Part shown: piece by piece, positions 1-5,150 of the stretch | How the letters are laid out: each line of letters opens with the position of its first letter | Position numbering within the stretch: position 1 is the first letter of the stretch | NCBI GenBank assembly: GCA_900319885.1 | Contig: ONQH01000147.1 | Coordinates: forward strand, 1 to 5,150 | DNA length: 5,150 nt | Direction of reading: 5' to 3' | DNA from: Candidatus Avelusimicrobium ruminicola | Lineage (GTDB): Bacteria; Elusimicrobiota; Elusimicrobia; Elusimicrobiales; Elusimicrobiaceae | Made by a program: the position numbers and the translations under genes | The notes under the pieces: model-generated | Seen by the model: only the letters and a program-made list of their open reading frames with translations | Databases searched by the model: none | What the model was told of the DNA's origin: nothing

Positions 1-494
1 CCGTGACCGCCCTGAGCCAAATGGAACAGGATACGCCGCATAAACGCCGCATTTGCAGTCCGTCTTCGCTCTATATGGCGCTTAATTCATTGGGGTATGT
101 GGCCCCCTTGCAACAAATTTTACCGCGCGTATTTGATCAAACGGCCGACGTGTACGGAAACTGGTTGTTTAATATTGCGGCGGCGGCCGAGTTTGGGGCG
201 CAGGCTTTTTTCCGCCGGTTTGCCAGTTTAGCGGAGTTGAAAGAATTTGTAACGCCGGATAGCCGCGTGATTGCCAGTATTGCATTTAAGAAAGATGAAC
301 TGCCGGGGGCCCCGTTGGAAAAAACACAAGGCCACTTAGTCGTTGTGCGTGGATACGAAAAAGACAAAGTGCTGGTGGCGGACCCGGCGGCTGCTACAGC
401 GGATAAAGTCTTGCGTGCGTATGACGCAGTTGCGTTTGCCCGTGCTTGGCTGAATAATAAACAAGGCGCGGCGTATGTAGTGAGGCGGAAATGA
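1..494 (+). CDS. C39-like (papain-fold) cysteine peptidase, 5'-partial
   Basis: This is the C-terminal part of a protein resembling the peptidase C39-like family, papain-fold cysteine peptidases that cleave peptides or act on envelope substrates. Counting from the GTG at base 3, the probable nucleophile is Cys18 in ICSPSSLYM, which matches the family pattern C-x-P-[ST]-S-x-x-M. The general base is His111 in GHLVVVRGY, followed by Asp127 in the VADPAA motif. The end (AWLNNKQGAAYVV) also fits the family. The reading frame is open to the left edge, and the residues before Cys18 (ALSQMEQ) look like family sequence, so the true start probably lies outside the window. The GTG at base 3 is only the first possible start, and no upstream sequence is available to test it. 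Its TGA overlaps the ATG of the next gene (ATGA, 491-494), so the two are probably co-translated. No signal peptide can be judged. The substrate is unknown, and a non-proteolytic relative is possible. Confidence 0.72.
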   Translation, partial: VTALSQMEQDTPHKRRICSPSSLYMALNSLGYVAPLQQILPRVFDQTADVYGNWLFNIAAAAEFGAQAFFRRFASLAELKEFVTPDSRVIASIAFKKDELPGAPLEKTQGHLVVVRGYEKDKVLVADPAAATADKVLRAYDAVAFARAWLNNKQGAAYVVRRK

Positions 495-2221
495 AGAAAC
501 TTTTTTTACTGTTAGGATTATTTGTTTGTTTGATGGCCTGTACCCGGCCGGAACTCAAGGATGCGTTGGTGGTGGTGCACCGCGGAGAGATGGAGTCGTT
601 AGACCCTGTTTATTCCTATGACGGAATTACACACGGGATGCTTATTAACGTCTACGATACTTTACTGAAGTTCAACGGCAGTTCTCTTACCGATTTAATT
701 CCTTCTATTTCCACGCAAGTCCCCACCCGGGAAAACGGCCTTATCTCCGCCGACGGGCGCACGTACACATTTCCTATTCGTAAAGGGGTAAAGTTTCATG
801 ACGGTACGGAACTCACCCCGGAAGATGTGCGTTATTCTATTTTGCGTTTCTTACTGTCGGATGTTTCCGGCGGTCCTTCCAGTTTACTGCTGGAACCTAT
901 CTTGGGCGTTTCTTCTACCCGTAATAGCGACGGGGAAATTGTAGTTGATTTTAAGGAAGCGGCCCGCGCCGTGCGCGTAGAAGGGGATAACGTCGTGATT
1001 ACGCTCAAGCGACCGTTCGCTCCGTTTTTATCTATTTTGGCGCGCTGGAGTTATATTATCAGCAAACCGTGGGCGGTAAGCCGCGGAGCGTGGGACGGTA
1101 CGGAAGAAACCTGGAAAGAGTTTAATAATTTCTCTAAAGATTCTTCCCCGCTGTTCAAAGCGTCCAACGGAACGGGGCCGTTTCAAATAGAACGCTGGGA
1201 TATTGCCAGCAAAAGTGTCGTGTTGCGCGCCAACGAGGCCTATTTTGACGGGGCCCCCCAATTAAAGACGATTTTTATGCGTACCGTGGAAGAACCTTCT
1301 ACCGTGCGTCTGATGTTGGAAACCGGCGATGCGGATGTGGCCGAAATTTCCCCCAAGTTTATCAATCAACTTAAAGGCAACCCGGACGTTTCTGTATATG
1401 ACAACTTACCCCGCTTGCGTACGGACCCGGTCATCTTCTTTACCCGCCATATCAATATGCAAGCCAACCCGGATGTAGGGTCGGGCAAAATGGATGGGCA
1501 AGGGATTCCGGCTGATTTCTTTGCGGATAAAGATTTGCGCTTAGGTTTCTTATATGCGTTTGATTACGAGGCTTTTTTGACACAGTCTATGGACGGACGC
1601 GGTCAACGTGCCCTCGGGCCGGCTCCGCAGGGGCTTGTCCCACAAGATGAAACATTTAAGCATTATGAATTTGACCTTAAAAAAGCGGAAGAACATTTCA
1701 AAAAAGCCTATAACGGCCAAGTATGGGAAAAGGGATTTAAGTTTACCATTACCTACAATACCGGCGGGGAAATGCGCCAAATTGCTACGGAAATTTTGAA
1801 GCGCAATGTAGAGAAATTGAACCCTAAATTTCAAATTGATTTGCGCGGAGTTACGTGGCCGGCATTTTTGGAGAAAACCGCCAAGCGCCAAATGCCGATG
1901 TGGTCGCGCGGGTGGGTGGCCGATTATGCGGACGCACATAATTTTTACTTCCCGTTTTTACATAGTCACGGCCGCTATGCACTTTCGCAAGGATATAGAA
2001 ATCCCGCCAACGATGTGTTAATTGAGCGTGCCGTGGCGGAGACGGATTTACAAAAGCGTAACGCTATTTATAAACAGTTGCATAATCAAATGTATGAAGA
2101 TGCTATGCAACTCTATACCGTACATCCTACAGGTTTGTGGGCCATGCGTCGCAATGTAAAAGGTTTTACCGATAATCCGGTCTACATGGGTATTTACTAT
2201 TACCCCATGTATAAACAGTAA
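491..2221 (+). CDS. ABC transporter substrate-binding lipoprotein, family 5 (oligopeptide/dipeptide type)
   Basis: This 576-residue protein is a family 5 extracellular solute-binding protein (SBP_bac_5; the OppA/DppA group). Such proteins capture peptides or other small solutes outside the inner membrane and hand them to an ABC permease. Residues 1-17 form a lipoprotein signal: KK, a hydrophobic core, then the lipobox LMAC with Cys17 as the lipidation site. Family hallmarks are VHRGEMESLDPVYSYD near residue 35, KFHDGTELTPEDVRYS around 101-116, GTGPFQIERWD in the middle, and the late SRGWVADYADAHNFYFPF segment in which these proteins contact ligand. The length is normal and the frame is intact. 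The ATG at 491 overlaps the peptidase stop by 4 nt, and a GAGG (482-485) lies 5 nt upstream, so translation is probably coupled to the peptidase. No permease or ATPase genes follow, so the partner transporter must be encoded elsewhere. Peptide is the likeliest ligand given the neighbour, but the sequence does not prove it. Confidence 0.93.
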   Translation: MKKLFLLLGLFVCLMACTRPELKDALVVVHRGEMESLDPVYSYDGITHGMLINVYDTLLKFNGSSLTDLIPSISTQVPTRENGLISADGRTYTFPIRKGVKFHDGTELTPEDVRYSILRFLLSDVSGGPSSLLLEPILGVSSTRNSDGEIVVDFKEAARAVRVEGDNVVITLKRPFAPFLSILARWSYIISKPWAVSRGAWDGTEETWKEFNNFSKDSSPLFKASNGTGPFQIERWDIASKSVVLRANEAYFDGAPQLKTIFMRTVEEPSTVRLMLETGDADVAEISPKFINQLKGNPDVSVYDNLPRLRTDPVIFFTRHINMQANPDVGSGKMDGQGIPADFFADKDLRLGFLYAFDYEAFLTQSMDGRGQRALGPAPQGLVPQDETFKHYEFDLKKAEEHFKKAYNGQVWEKGFKFTITYNTGGEMRQIATEILKRNVEKLNPKFQIDLRGVTWPAFLEKTAKRQMPMWSRGWVADYADAHNFYFPFLHSHGRYALSQGYRNPANDVLIERAVAETDLQKRNAIYKQLHNQMYEDAMQLYTVHPTGLWAMRRNVKGFTDNPVYMGIYYYPMYKQ

Positions 2222-2225
2222 ACAC

Positions 2226-2257
2226 GCGGCAATACTTGCACGTTGCCCCGCTTTTTT
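2226..2257 (+). terminator. Probable intrinsic terminator of the binding-protein gene
   Basis: GGCAA (2228-2232) pairs with TTGCC (2243-2247). The stem is extended by G2226-C2251 and C2227-G2250 across a two-base bulge (C2248-C2249). The loop is about 10 nt, and six T residues (2252-2257) follow directly. It starts only 5 nt after the TAA of the binding-protein gene, as expected of a rho-independent terminator. The bulge makes the hairpin imperfect, so termination may be partial. The structure overlaps the promoter proposed for the downstream tRNA. Confidence 0.55.
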
Positions 2258-2265
2258 GCTACAAT
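2236..2265 (+). promoter_or_regulatory. Putative sigma-70-type promoter for the initiator tRNA gene
   Basis: TTGCAC (2236-2241) and TACAAT (2260-2265) match the -35 and -10 consensus at 4/6 or better, with an 18-nt spacer. The expected transcription start, about 7 nt after the -10 box, falls at 2271-2273, essentially the first base of the mature tRNA. The -35 box sits in the loop of the upstream terminator hairpin, and the T-tract of that terminator lies in the spacer. Confidence 0.5.
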
Positions 2266-2270
2266 AACAT

Positions 2271-2344
2271 TGCGGGGTAGAGAAGCCCGGTATCTCGCAA
2301 GGCCCATAACCTTGAGATCGTTGGTTCAAATCCAACCCCCGCAA
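2271..2344 (+). tRNA. Initiator tRNA-fMet (anticodon CAT)
   Basis: The full cloverleaf can be folded by eye. The acceptor stem is 2271-2277 with 2337-2343 (seven pairs). The D stem is GAGA (2280-2283) with TCTC (2293-2296), and its loop is AGCCCGGTA. The anticodon stem is CAAGG (2298-2302) with CCTTG (2310-2314); its loop is CCCATAA with anticodon CAT at 2305-2307. The variable loop is AGATC. The T stem is GTTGG with CCAAC and the loop is TTCAAAT. The discriminator is A2344. CCA is not encoded and must be added by the CCA enzyme. Initiator identity rests on the purine-pyrimidine A11-U24 pair in the D stem, the CCATAA-type anticodon loop, and overall similarity to the E. coli initiator in the D loop, T loop and acceptor stem. 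Two departures are notable. Position 1 is T, giving a weak U1-A72 pair instead of the usual C1xA72 mismatch. The anticodon stem has AGG/CCU instead of the classical three G-C pairs. An elongator or lysidine-modified Ile tRNA is less likely. Confidence 0.95.
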
Positions 2345-2358
2345 ATTTTCTATTATTT

Positions 2359-2380
2359 CCGCCCAGAGGGCGGTTTTTTT
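2359..2380 (+). terminator. Intrinsic terminator after the tRNA gene
   Basis: CCGCCC (2359-2364) pairs perfectly with GGGCGG (2368-2373) across an AGA loop, followed by seven T residues (2374-2380). It lies 15 nt after the tRNA discriminator base, and no other plus-strand gene precedes it, so it ends the tRNA transcript and separates it from the glycosyltransferase genes. Confidence 0.9.
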
Positions 2381-2402
2381 ATGGAATTTTCTTAATATTA
2401 TG

Positions 2403-2420
2403 TACAATAAAACAAAGGGG
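2403..2420 (+). promoter_or_regulatory. Putative -10 box and ribosome binding site of the glycosyltransferase pair
   Basis: TACAAT (2403-2408) is the same -10 hexamer as proposed for the tRNA gene. No good -35 box is visible at the expected distance, near 2379-2386, so this promoter is tentative. A strong Shine-Dalgarno AAGGGG (2415-2420) lies 7 nt before the ATG at 2428 and fixes that start. If the -10 box is used, the 5' leader is only about 13 nt, beginning almost at the Shine-Dalgarno. Confidence 0.35.
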
Positions 2421-2427
2421 AAAATAC

Positions 2428-3269
2428 ATGAAGACTATTTTATTTATTGGGGTACATCAACAATTTTCGGGATTGCGCCTAGGGGCGGCCTTAGGGACGG
2501 CACTTACCTGGCAGGGAGAGGAGGTTTTAGTAGCCGGCCCAGGGGATCAATTACCCACTTATTTGCAACTGCCTATGGTGGCTATTCCGCCCAGAGTTAC
2601 TTCTAAAGCATTAGTTTCTTTGTTGCAAAAAAACCATATTGAGCGTGTAATTTCCTTGGCGTACTTGCCCGGGTGCGAAGCCGCCGCTTCGCTTTCTATT
2701 CCCTTTGTTTACATAGAGCCTGCCAACTTGAAAGAGACCAAACCGGTTAAGAACAAAAAAGCCCTGCTGGCCAAAGCCCACAAAGTAGTGGTAATCGGGC
2801 AACCCGGCCAAACATTGAATAAAAAACAAGGTTAGCACCGGCGCATGCTACGTGGCATCTAACATTAGTAGGTTATGGGGTCGGGAAAGCGGCCTTGCAA
2901 AAATTTATTGAGCAACATCAGTTGCAAGCCAGTACTTCGCTGGTGGATGCCGATACAGATTTGTACAGTTTACTGCGTAATGCCGATATTTACGTTAACC
3001 CGGCCCGTACATCCGGAGGACTAAACGAACTACTGGACGCGATGGCCAGCAAATTGCCGGTCATTACCACGGATGTTCCCGGGGCGGATGAATATGTGCA
3101 AAATGCCATCAATGGACTCATTGTAAACACAGCACAAGAAGAACCGCTTACGATTGCGTTAGATGAACTGATGGTCAACTGGGGCAAACGCGTGGGTATG
3201 GCCCTTGAAGCCAGCAAACAAAAAGAGAAATTCCCCTTTGAAGATTTTACCGCCCAAGTGCTTATATGA
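2428..3269 (+). pseudogene. Family 4 (GT-B) glycosyltransferase, disrupted by frameshift and internal loss
   Basis: Two fragments in different frames together resemble a family 4 glycosyltransferase, which moves a sugar from a nucleotide-sugar to a lipid- or glycan-linked acceptor at the inner membrane. The first (2428-2835, 135 residues) is the N-terminal Rossmann domain: MKTILFIG start, GLRLGAALGTAL helix, then the VISLAYLPGCEAAASLSIPFVY and HKVVVIG strands. The second frame is open from 2823 and runs to the TGA at 3267-3269. It reads APAHATWHLTLVGYGVGKAAL, then YSLLRNADIYVNPARTSGGLNELLDAMASKLPVITTDVPGADEYV, the C-terminal nucleotide-sugar domain. The shift occurs near the A6 run at 2821-2826. 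Joined, the halves give about 280 residues against a usual 340-400. The missing part is the linker and the first strand of the C-domain, with its GR...KG motif. The ribosome binding site and start are good. A recent pseudogene is the simplest reading; a sequencing or assembly error, or recoding at the A run, are alternatives, though neither would restore the missing residues unless bases were also lost in assembly. Confidence 0.7.
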
Positions 3270-4468
3270 TTGACTGGAACAGCAACCAAACTCGCCTGGC
3301 CTTAAAGGAGATTGAATCGTATATACAAATATACGGGCGCGGGAGCCGTTTGGTACGTTTGGCGTATGCTTATCGTCGGTTTCGCAATTTTGTGTATTAC
3401 GGTTTGCAACAGCGTTGGGCCGGTTTTTGGCATCGTCCGCAATTGGCCAAAGATAAACTACACGTGCTATTGCATTTGCGCGGCGGACTGGGCGATTGTG
3501 CTTCTCACTGGGTGGCGGTGCGGGCCCTACGCCGGCAATTACCCCATGCGGTTTTCCATTACTTCACCGATTCCCCCCAGGCGGCGCGGTTGTTTGTAGT
3601 GCCGGATGCGCTAAGTCATATTTTACCTGCCGGACAAGTGCCGTATCGGCGGGCGTATGACCTAGCGTGTGAGTTGTGCATTTCGTGGAAAACTGTTCAC
3701 GTAAATCAGGCGCGCATTGAACAATTAGCCCCGCAATTTAGACCCCTGTTGCAAACCTCGCTGGCTCGTCAGCGAGCGTTGGGGTTTTTCCTACAAGATA
3801 ATTATTTGTTAGATGATGCGCTGGGCCGGTTTTTGTATCACCGAGGGGCCAAATGGTTGGAAGCACAACGCTATTTGAGCGCGCTGGATTTTGACGTAAA
3901 CGAAACCGGGAGCCTTCCTCCAGAAATTTTGCAACGTGATATTGCCCGTTTGGGGTTAAAACCTCCGTATATTACCGTACATAGCGGGATCAATGCGGCC
4001 TTTAACATCGGTATGAAAACACCGCTTAAATGCTGGCCTACGGAAAGGTGGGAAGAGTTTTTAAGGTTATTCAAGCAAAAATATCCGCATATTCAAATTG
4101 TGCAGGTGGGAGGAAAAAATAGTCCGCGTTTTGCCAATACAGACGTATGTCTGTTGGGGGAAACTTCTGTGGAAGAACTGCCGGCTATTTTGGCGGGGGC
4201 TCGTCTGCATATTGACGGTGAGAGCGGACTGGTGCAATTAACGCGTTGGCTACCTACAAAGGCAGTCGTATTGTTTGCCAATACTGCGCCCAGTTTATTT
4301 GCGCTTTCCAAAAATATCAATTTGTCCGCACAGGCTTGCGGCCACTGCATGTGGCTAGAGGGCCCTAGTTGGCATACCGATTGTTTGCTGGGCTATCCGG
4401 CATGTGCCAATATGCAGGCGCATAGCGTAGATAAGGTATTAGAAGCCGTGGTCAAAGAGCTTGCGTAG
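3266..4468 (+). CDS. Family 9 glycosyltransferase (ADP-heptose:LPS heptosyltransferase-like)
   Basis: This intact 400-residue protein fits glycosyltransferase family 9, GT-B enzymes that typically add heptose to the lipopolysaccharide core at the cytoplasmic face of the inner membrane. The N-domain opens at residues 66-90 with VLLHLRGGLGDCASHWVAVRALRR, the family's LGD motif. The C-domain begins at YITVHSGINAAF (235-246) and carries LKCWPTERWEEFL (254-266), IVQVGG (278-283) and the donor-site-like HIDGESGLVQLTRWL (315-329). The end holds a cysteine pattern C358-x2-C361, C373 and C380. About 65 mostly basic, aromatic-rich residues precede the usual domain start and may aid membrane binding. 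The ATG overlaps the stop of the upstream glycosyltransferase (ATGA, 3266-3269), and I see no clear Shine-Dalgarno, so it depends on coupling or re-initiation. Donor and acceptor cannot be read from sequence; heptose and lipopolysaccharide core are the default guess. Confidence 0.88.
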   Translation: MIDWNSNQTRLALKEIESYIQIYGRGSRLVRLAYAYRRFRNFVYYGLQQRWAGFWHRPQLAKDKLHVLLHLRGGLGDCASHWVAVRALRRQLPHAVFHYFTDSPQAARLFVVPDALSHILPAGQVPYRRAYDLACELCISWKTVHVNQARIEQLAPQFRPLLQTSLARQRALGFFLQDNYLLDDALGRFLYHRGAKWLEAQRYLSALDFDVNETGSLPPEILQRDIARLGLKPPYITVHSGINAAFNIGMKTPLKCWPTERWEEFLRLFKQKYPHIQIVQVGGKNSPRFANTDVCLLGETSVEELPAILAGARLHIDGESGLVQLTRWLPTKAVVLFANTAPSLFALSKNINLSAQACGHCMWLEGPSWHTDCLLGYPACANMQAHSVDKVLEAVVKELA

Positions 4469-5150
4469 TTTGCGCAGGTCTTTAGTTGCGTATAAAATAC
4501 CCACATAAGCACCTACAAAAACGGGGCCACACACCAGAATTTGAACCCAATAAGTTGGAGACAGTATCCCCGAAAGAAGTCCTGCCGGTAGCAACGCGGC
4601 GGCGGCGCAGGCCGTTAGGCGTAGGGTGAGGTACAAGGGTTTGAAATAATGTAGAAAAGGTAAGTGTTTTTTGAATAAAAACGCGTTCAAAACAAACCCG
4701 ATTATCAGGCTGGCTCCTATCAAATACGGGTAGACAAAGGCGCCCTGTTTGGGAATAAACCACCCCATCATCATTGTAAAAAGGAGTCCGCCGGTAAGCG
4801 CATAAGGGAACCACTCTTTAATTTTCTGCCCGGCTGCCAACGCGCTATTTTGCAAATATCCCGGCACCATCAGCAACAGTACAAACAACATCGGGCGCAA
4901 GAAGGAAACAGTGTCTTGCGCGGCTTGCGCGGTAAATTGCCCGCGCTTAAAAAATAAATCCACAATCTGCGGCGCAAAATAACACGAAAAAACCGCCAGC
5001 GGGGCCAGCACAACAAGGAGCATATAGGTAGCGTTAATAAAGGTTTCGTTGGCGGGTGCGGATTCGTTTTTGGCTAGTTGCTCCGTCATTTCAATTTTGG
5101 CTACATTGGCGGCTCGGGCCGTAAGCACTTCGGTAGTGGAATCGGTTAAT
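4439..5150 (-). CDS. MurJ/MviN-like MOP-superfamily flippase, 5'-partial (C-terminal 236 residues)
   Basis: The minus-strand frame is open to the right edge of the window and ends at TAA (4441-4439). A GTG at 5128 could be taken as a start, but the frame continues upstream with plausible protein (LTDSTTE), so the gene is cut by the window. Counting from the edge, six hydrophobic segments are visible at about 42-59, 84-100, 115-132, 138-159, 171-195 and 201-221. This matches the last six of the 14 helices of MurJ, which flips the lipid II peptidoglycan precursor across the inner membrane. The segment IVDLFFKRGQFTAQAAQDT (62-80) is the conserved MurJ-type loop after helix 9, usually written LLFxRGxFt. 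The last residues (KDLRKLRKLFDHGF) are basic and cytoplasmic. A flippase for another polyprenyl-linked glycan is possible, since the glycosyltransferases beside it make surface glycans. It converges on and overlaps the family 9 gene by 30 bp. Confidence 0.75.
   Translation of the reverse strand, partial: LTDSTTEVLTARAANVAKIEMTEQLAKNESAPANETFINATYMLLVVLAPLAVFSCYFAPQIVDLFFKRGQFTAQAAQDTVSFLRPMLFVLLLMVPGYLQNSALAAGQKIKEWFPYALTGGLLFTMMMGWFIPKQGAFVYPYLIGASLIIGFVLNAFLFKKHLPFLHYFKPLYLTLRLTACAAAALLPAGLLSGILSPTYWVQILVCGPVFVGAYVGILYATKDLRKLRKLFDHGF

Noticed and set aside
1550..1939. Minus-strand open frame of 129 codons inside the binding-protein gene
   Set aside because: It lies wholly antisense to a well-supported gene, shows no recognisable domain and is rich in Arg, Pro and Phe as expected of a shadow frame.
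2048..2407. Minus-strand open frame of 119 codons covering the tRNA
   Set aside because: It runs antisense through the 3' end of the binding-protein gene and the tRNA. Its GLDLNQRSQGYGP stretch is simply the reverse complement of the tRNA, a familiar source of spurious protein annotations.
2355..2596. Shared 12-mer TTCCGCCCAGAG at the tRNA terminator and near 2585
   Set aside because: A single 12-base match in a 5-kb window is expected about once by chance; the second copy is inside coding sequence and has no hairpin.
2895..3269. Independent small gene starting at TTG 2895
   Set aside because: The same frame is open back to 2823 and encodes typical family 4 residues (WHLTLVGYG) before the TTG, so this is the 3' part of the broken glycosyltransferase and not a separate gene.
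4482..4814. Second minus-strand open frame within the flippase region
   Set aside because: It overlaps the flippase frame out of phase; the flippase frame has hydrophobic helices and the conserved RGxF loop, while this one has neither.
1..5150. Mobile element, CRISPR array, phage or defence system
   Set aside because: No transposase, integrase, inverted terminal repeats, regularly spaced repeats or defence-type domains were seen; gene content is metabolic, translational and envelope-related. The broken glycosyltransferase shows no insertion at the break.

Overview
The window reads as ordinary chromosomal DNA of a diderm (Gram-negative-type) bacterium. The evidence is a lipobox-bearing solute-binding protein, a family 9 (heptosyltransferase-type) glycosyltransferase and a MurJ/MviN-like flippase. 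The mixture suggests a little-studied phylum; Elusimicrobiota is my impression only, because there is no marker gene here to prove it. I see no phage, insertion sequence, CRISPR array or defence genes.

Layout. Bases 1-2221 hold a two-gene plus-strand unit: the 3' part of a C39-like cysteine peptidase gene, overlapping by 4 nt a gene for an oligopeptide-type ABC transporter binding lipoprotein. Bases 2222-2427 are a dense non-coding stretch. It holds a probable intrinsic terminator of the binding-protein gene, a promoter whose -35 box lies inside that terminator hairpin, an initiator tRNA-Met gene, a strong intrinsic terminator, and a probable promoter with ribosome binding site for the next gene. 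Bases 2428-4468 hold two plus-strand glycosyltransferase genes: a family 4 gene that appears broken (frameshift plus loss of about 50 residues in the middle), and an intact family 9 gene overlapping its stop by 4 nt. From 4439 to the right edge, on the minus strand, lies the 3' part of a MurJ/MviN-like flippase gene, convergent with and overlapping the family 9 gene by 30 bp.

How they fit together. The peptidase and binding protein plausibly cooperate in handling peptides at the envelope. The glycosyltransferases and the flippase belong to cell-surface glycan or peptidoglycan-precursor assembly and export. The most interesting points are the initiator tRNA, which departs from the classical initiator features at two places and seems to be transcribed with almost no 5' leader, the superposed terminator and promoter, and the disrupted family 4 glycosyltransferase. 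I found no convincing evidence of a wholly new biological system.
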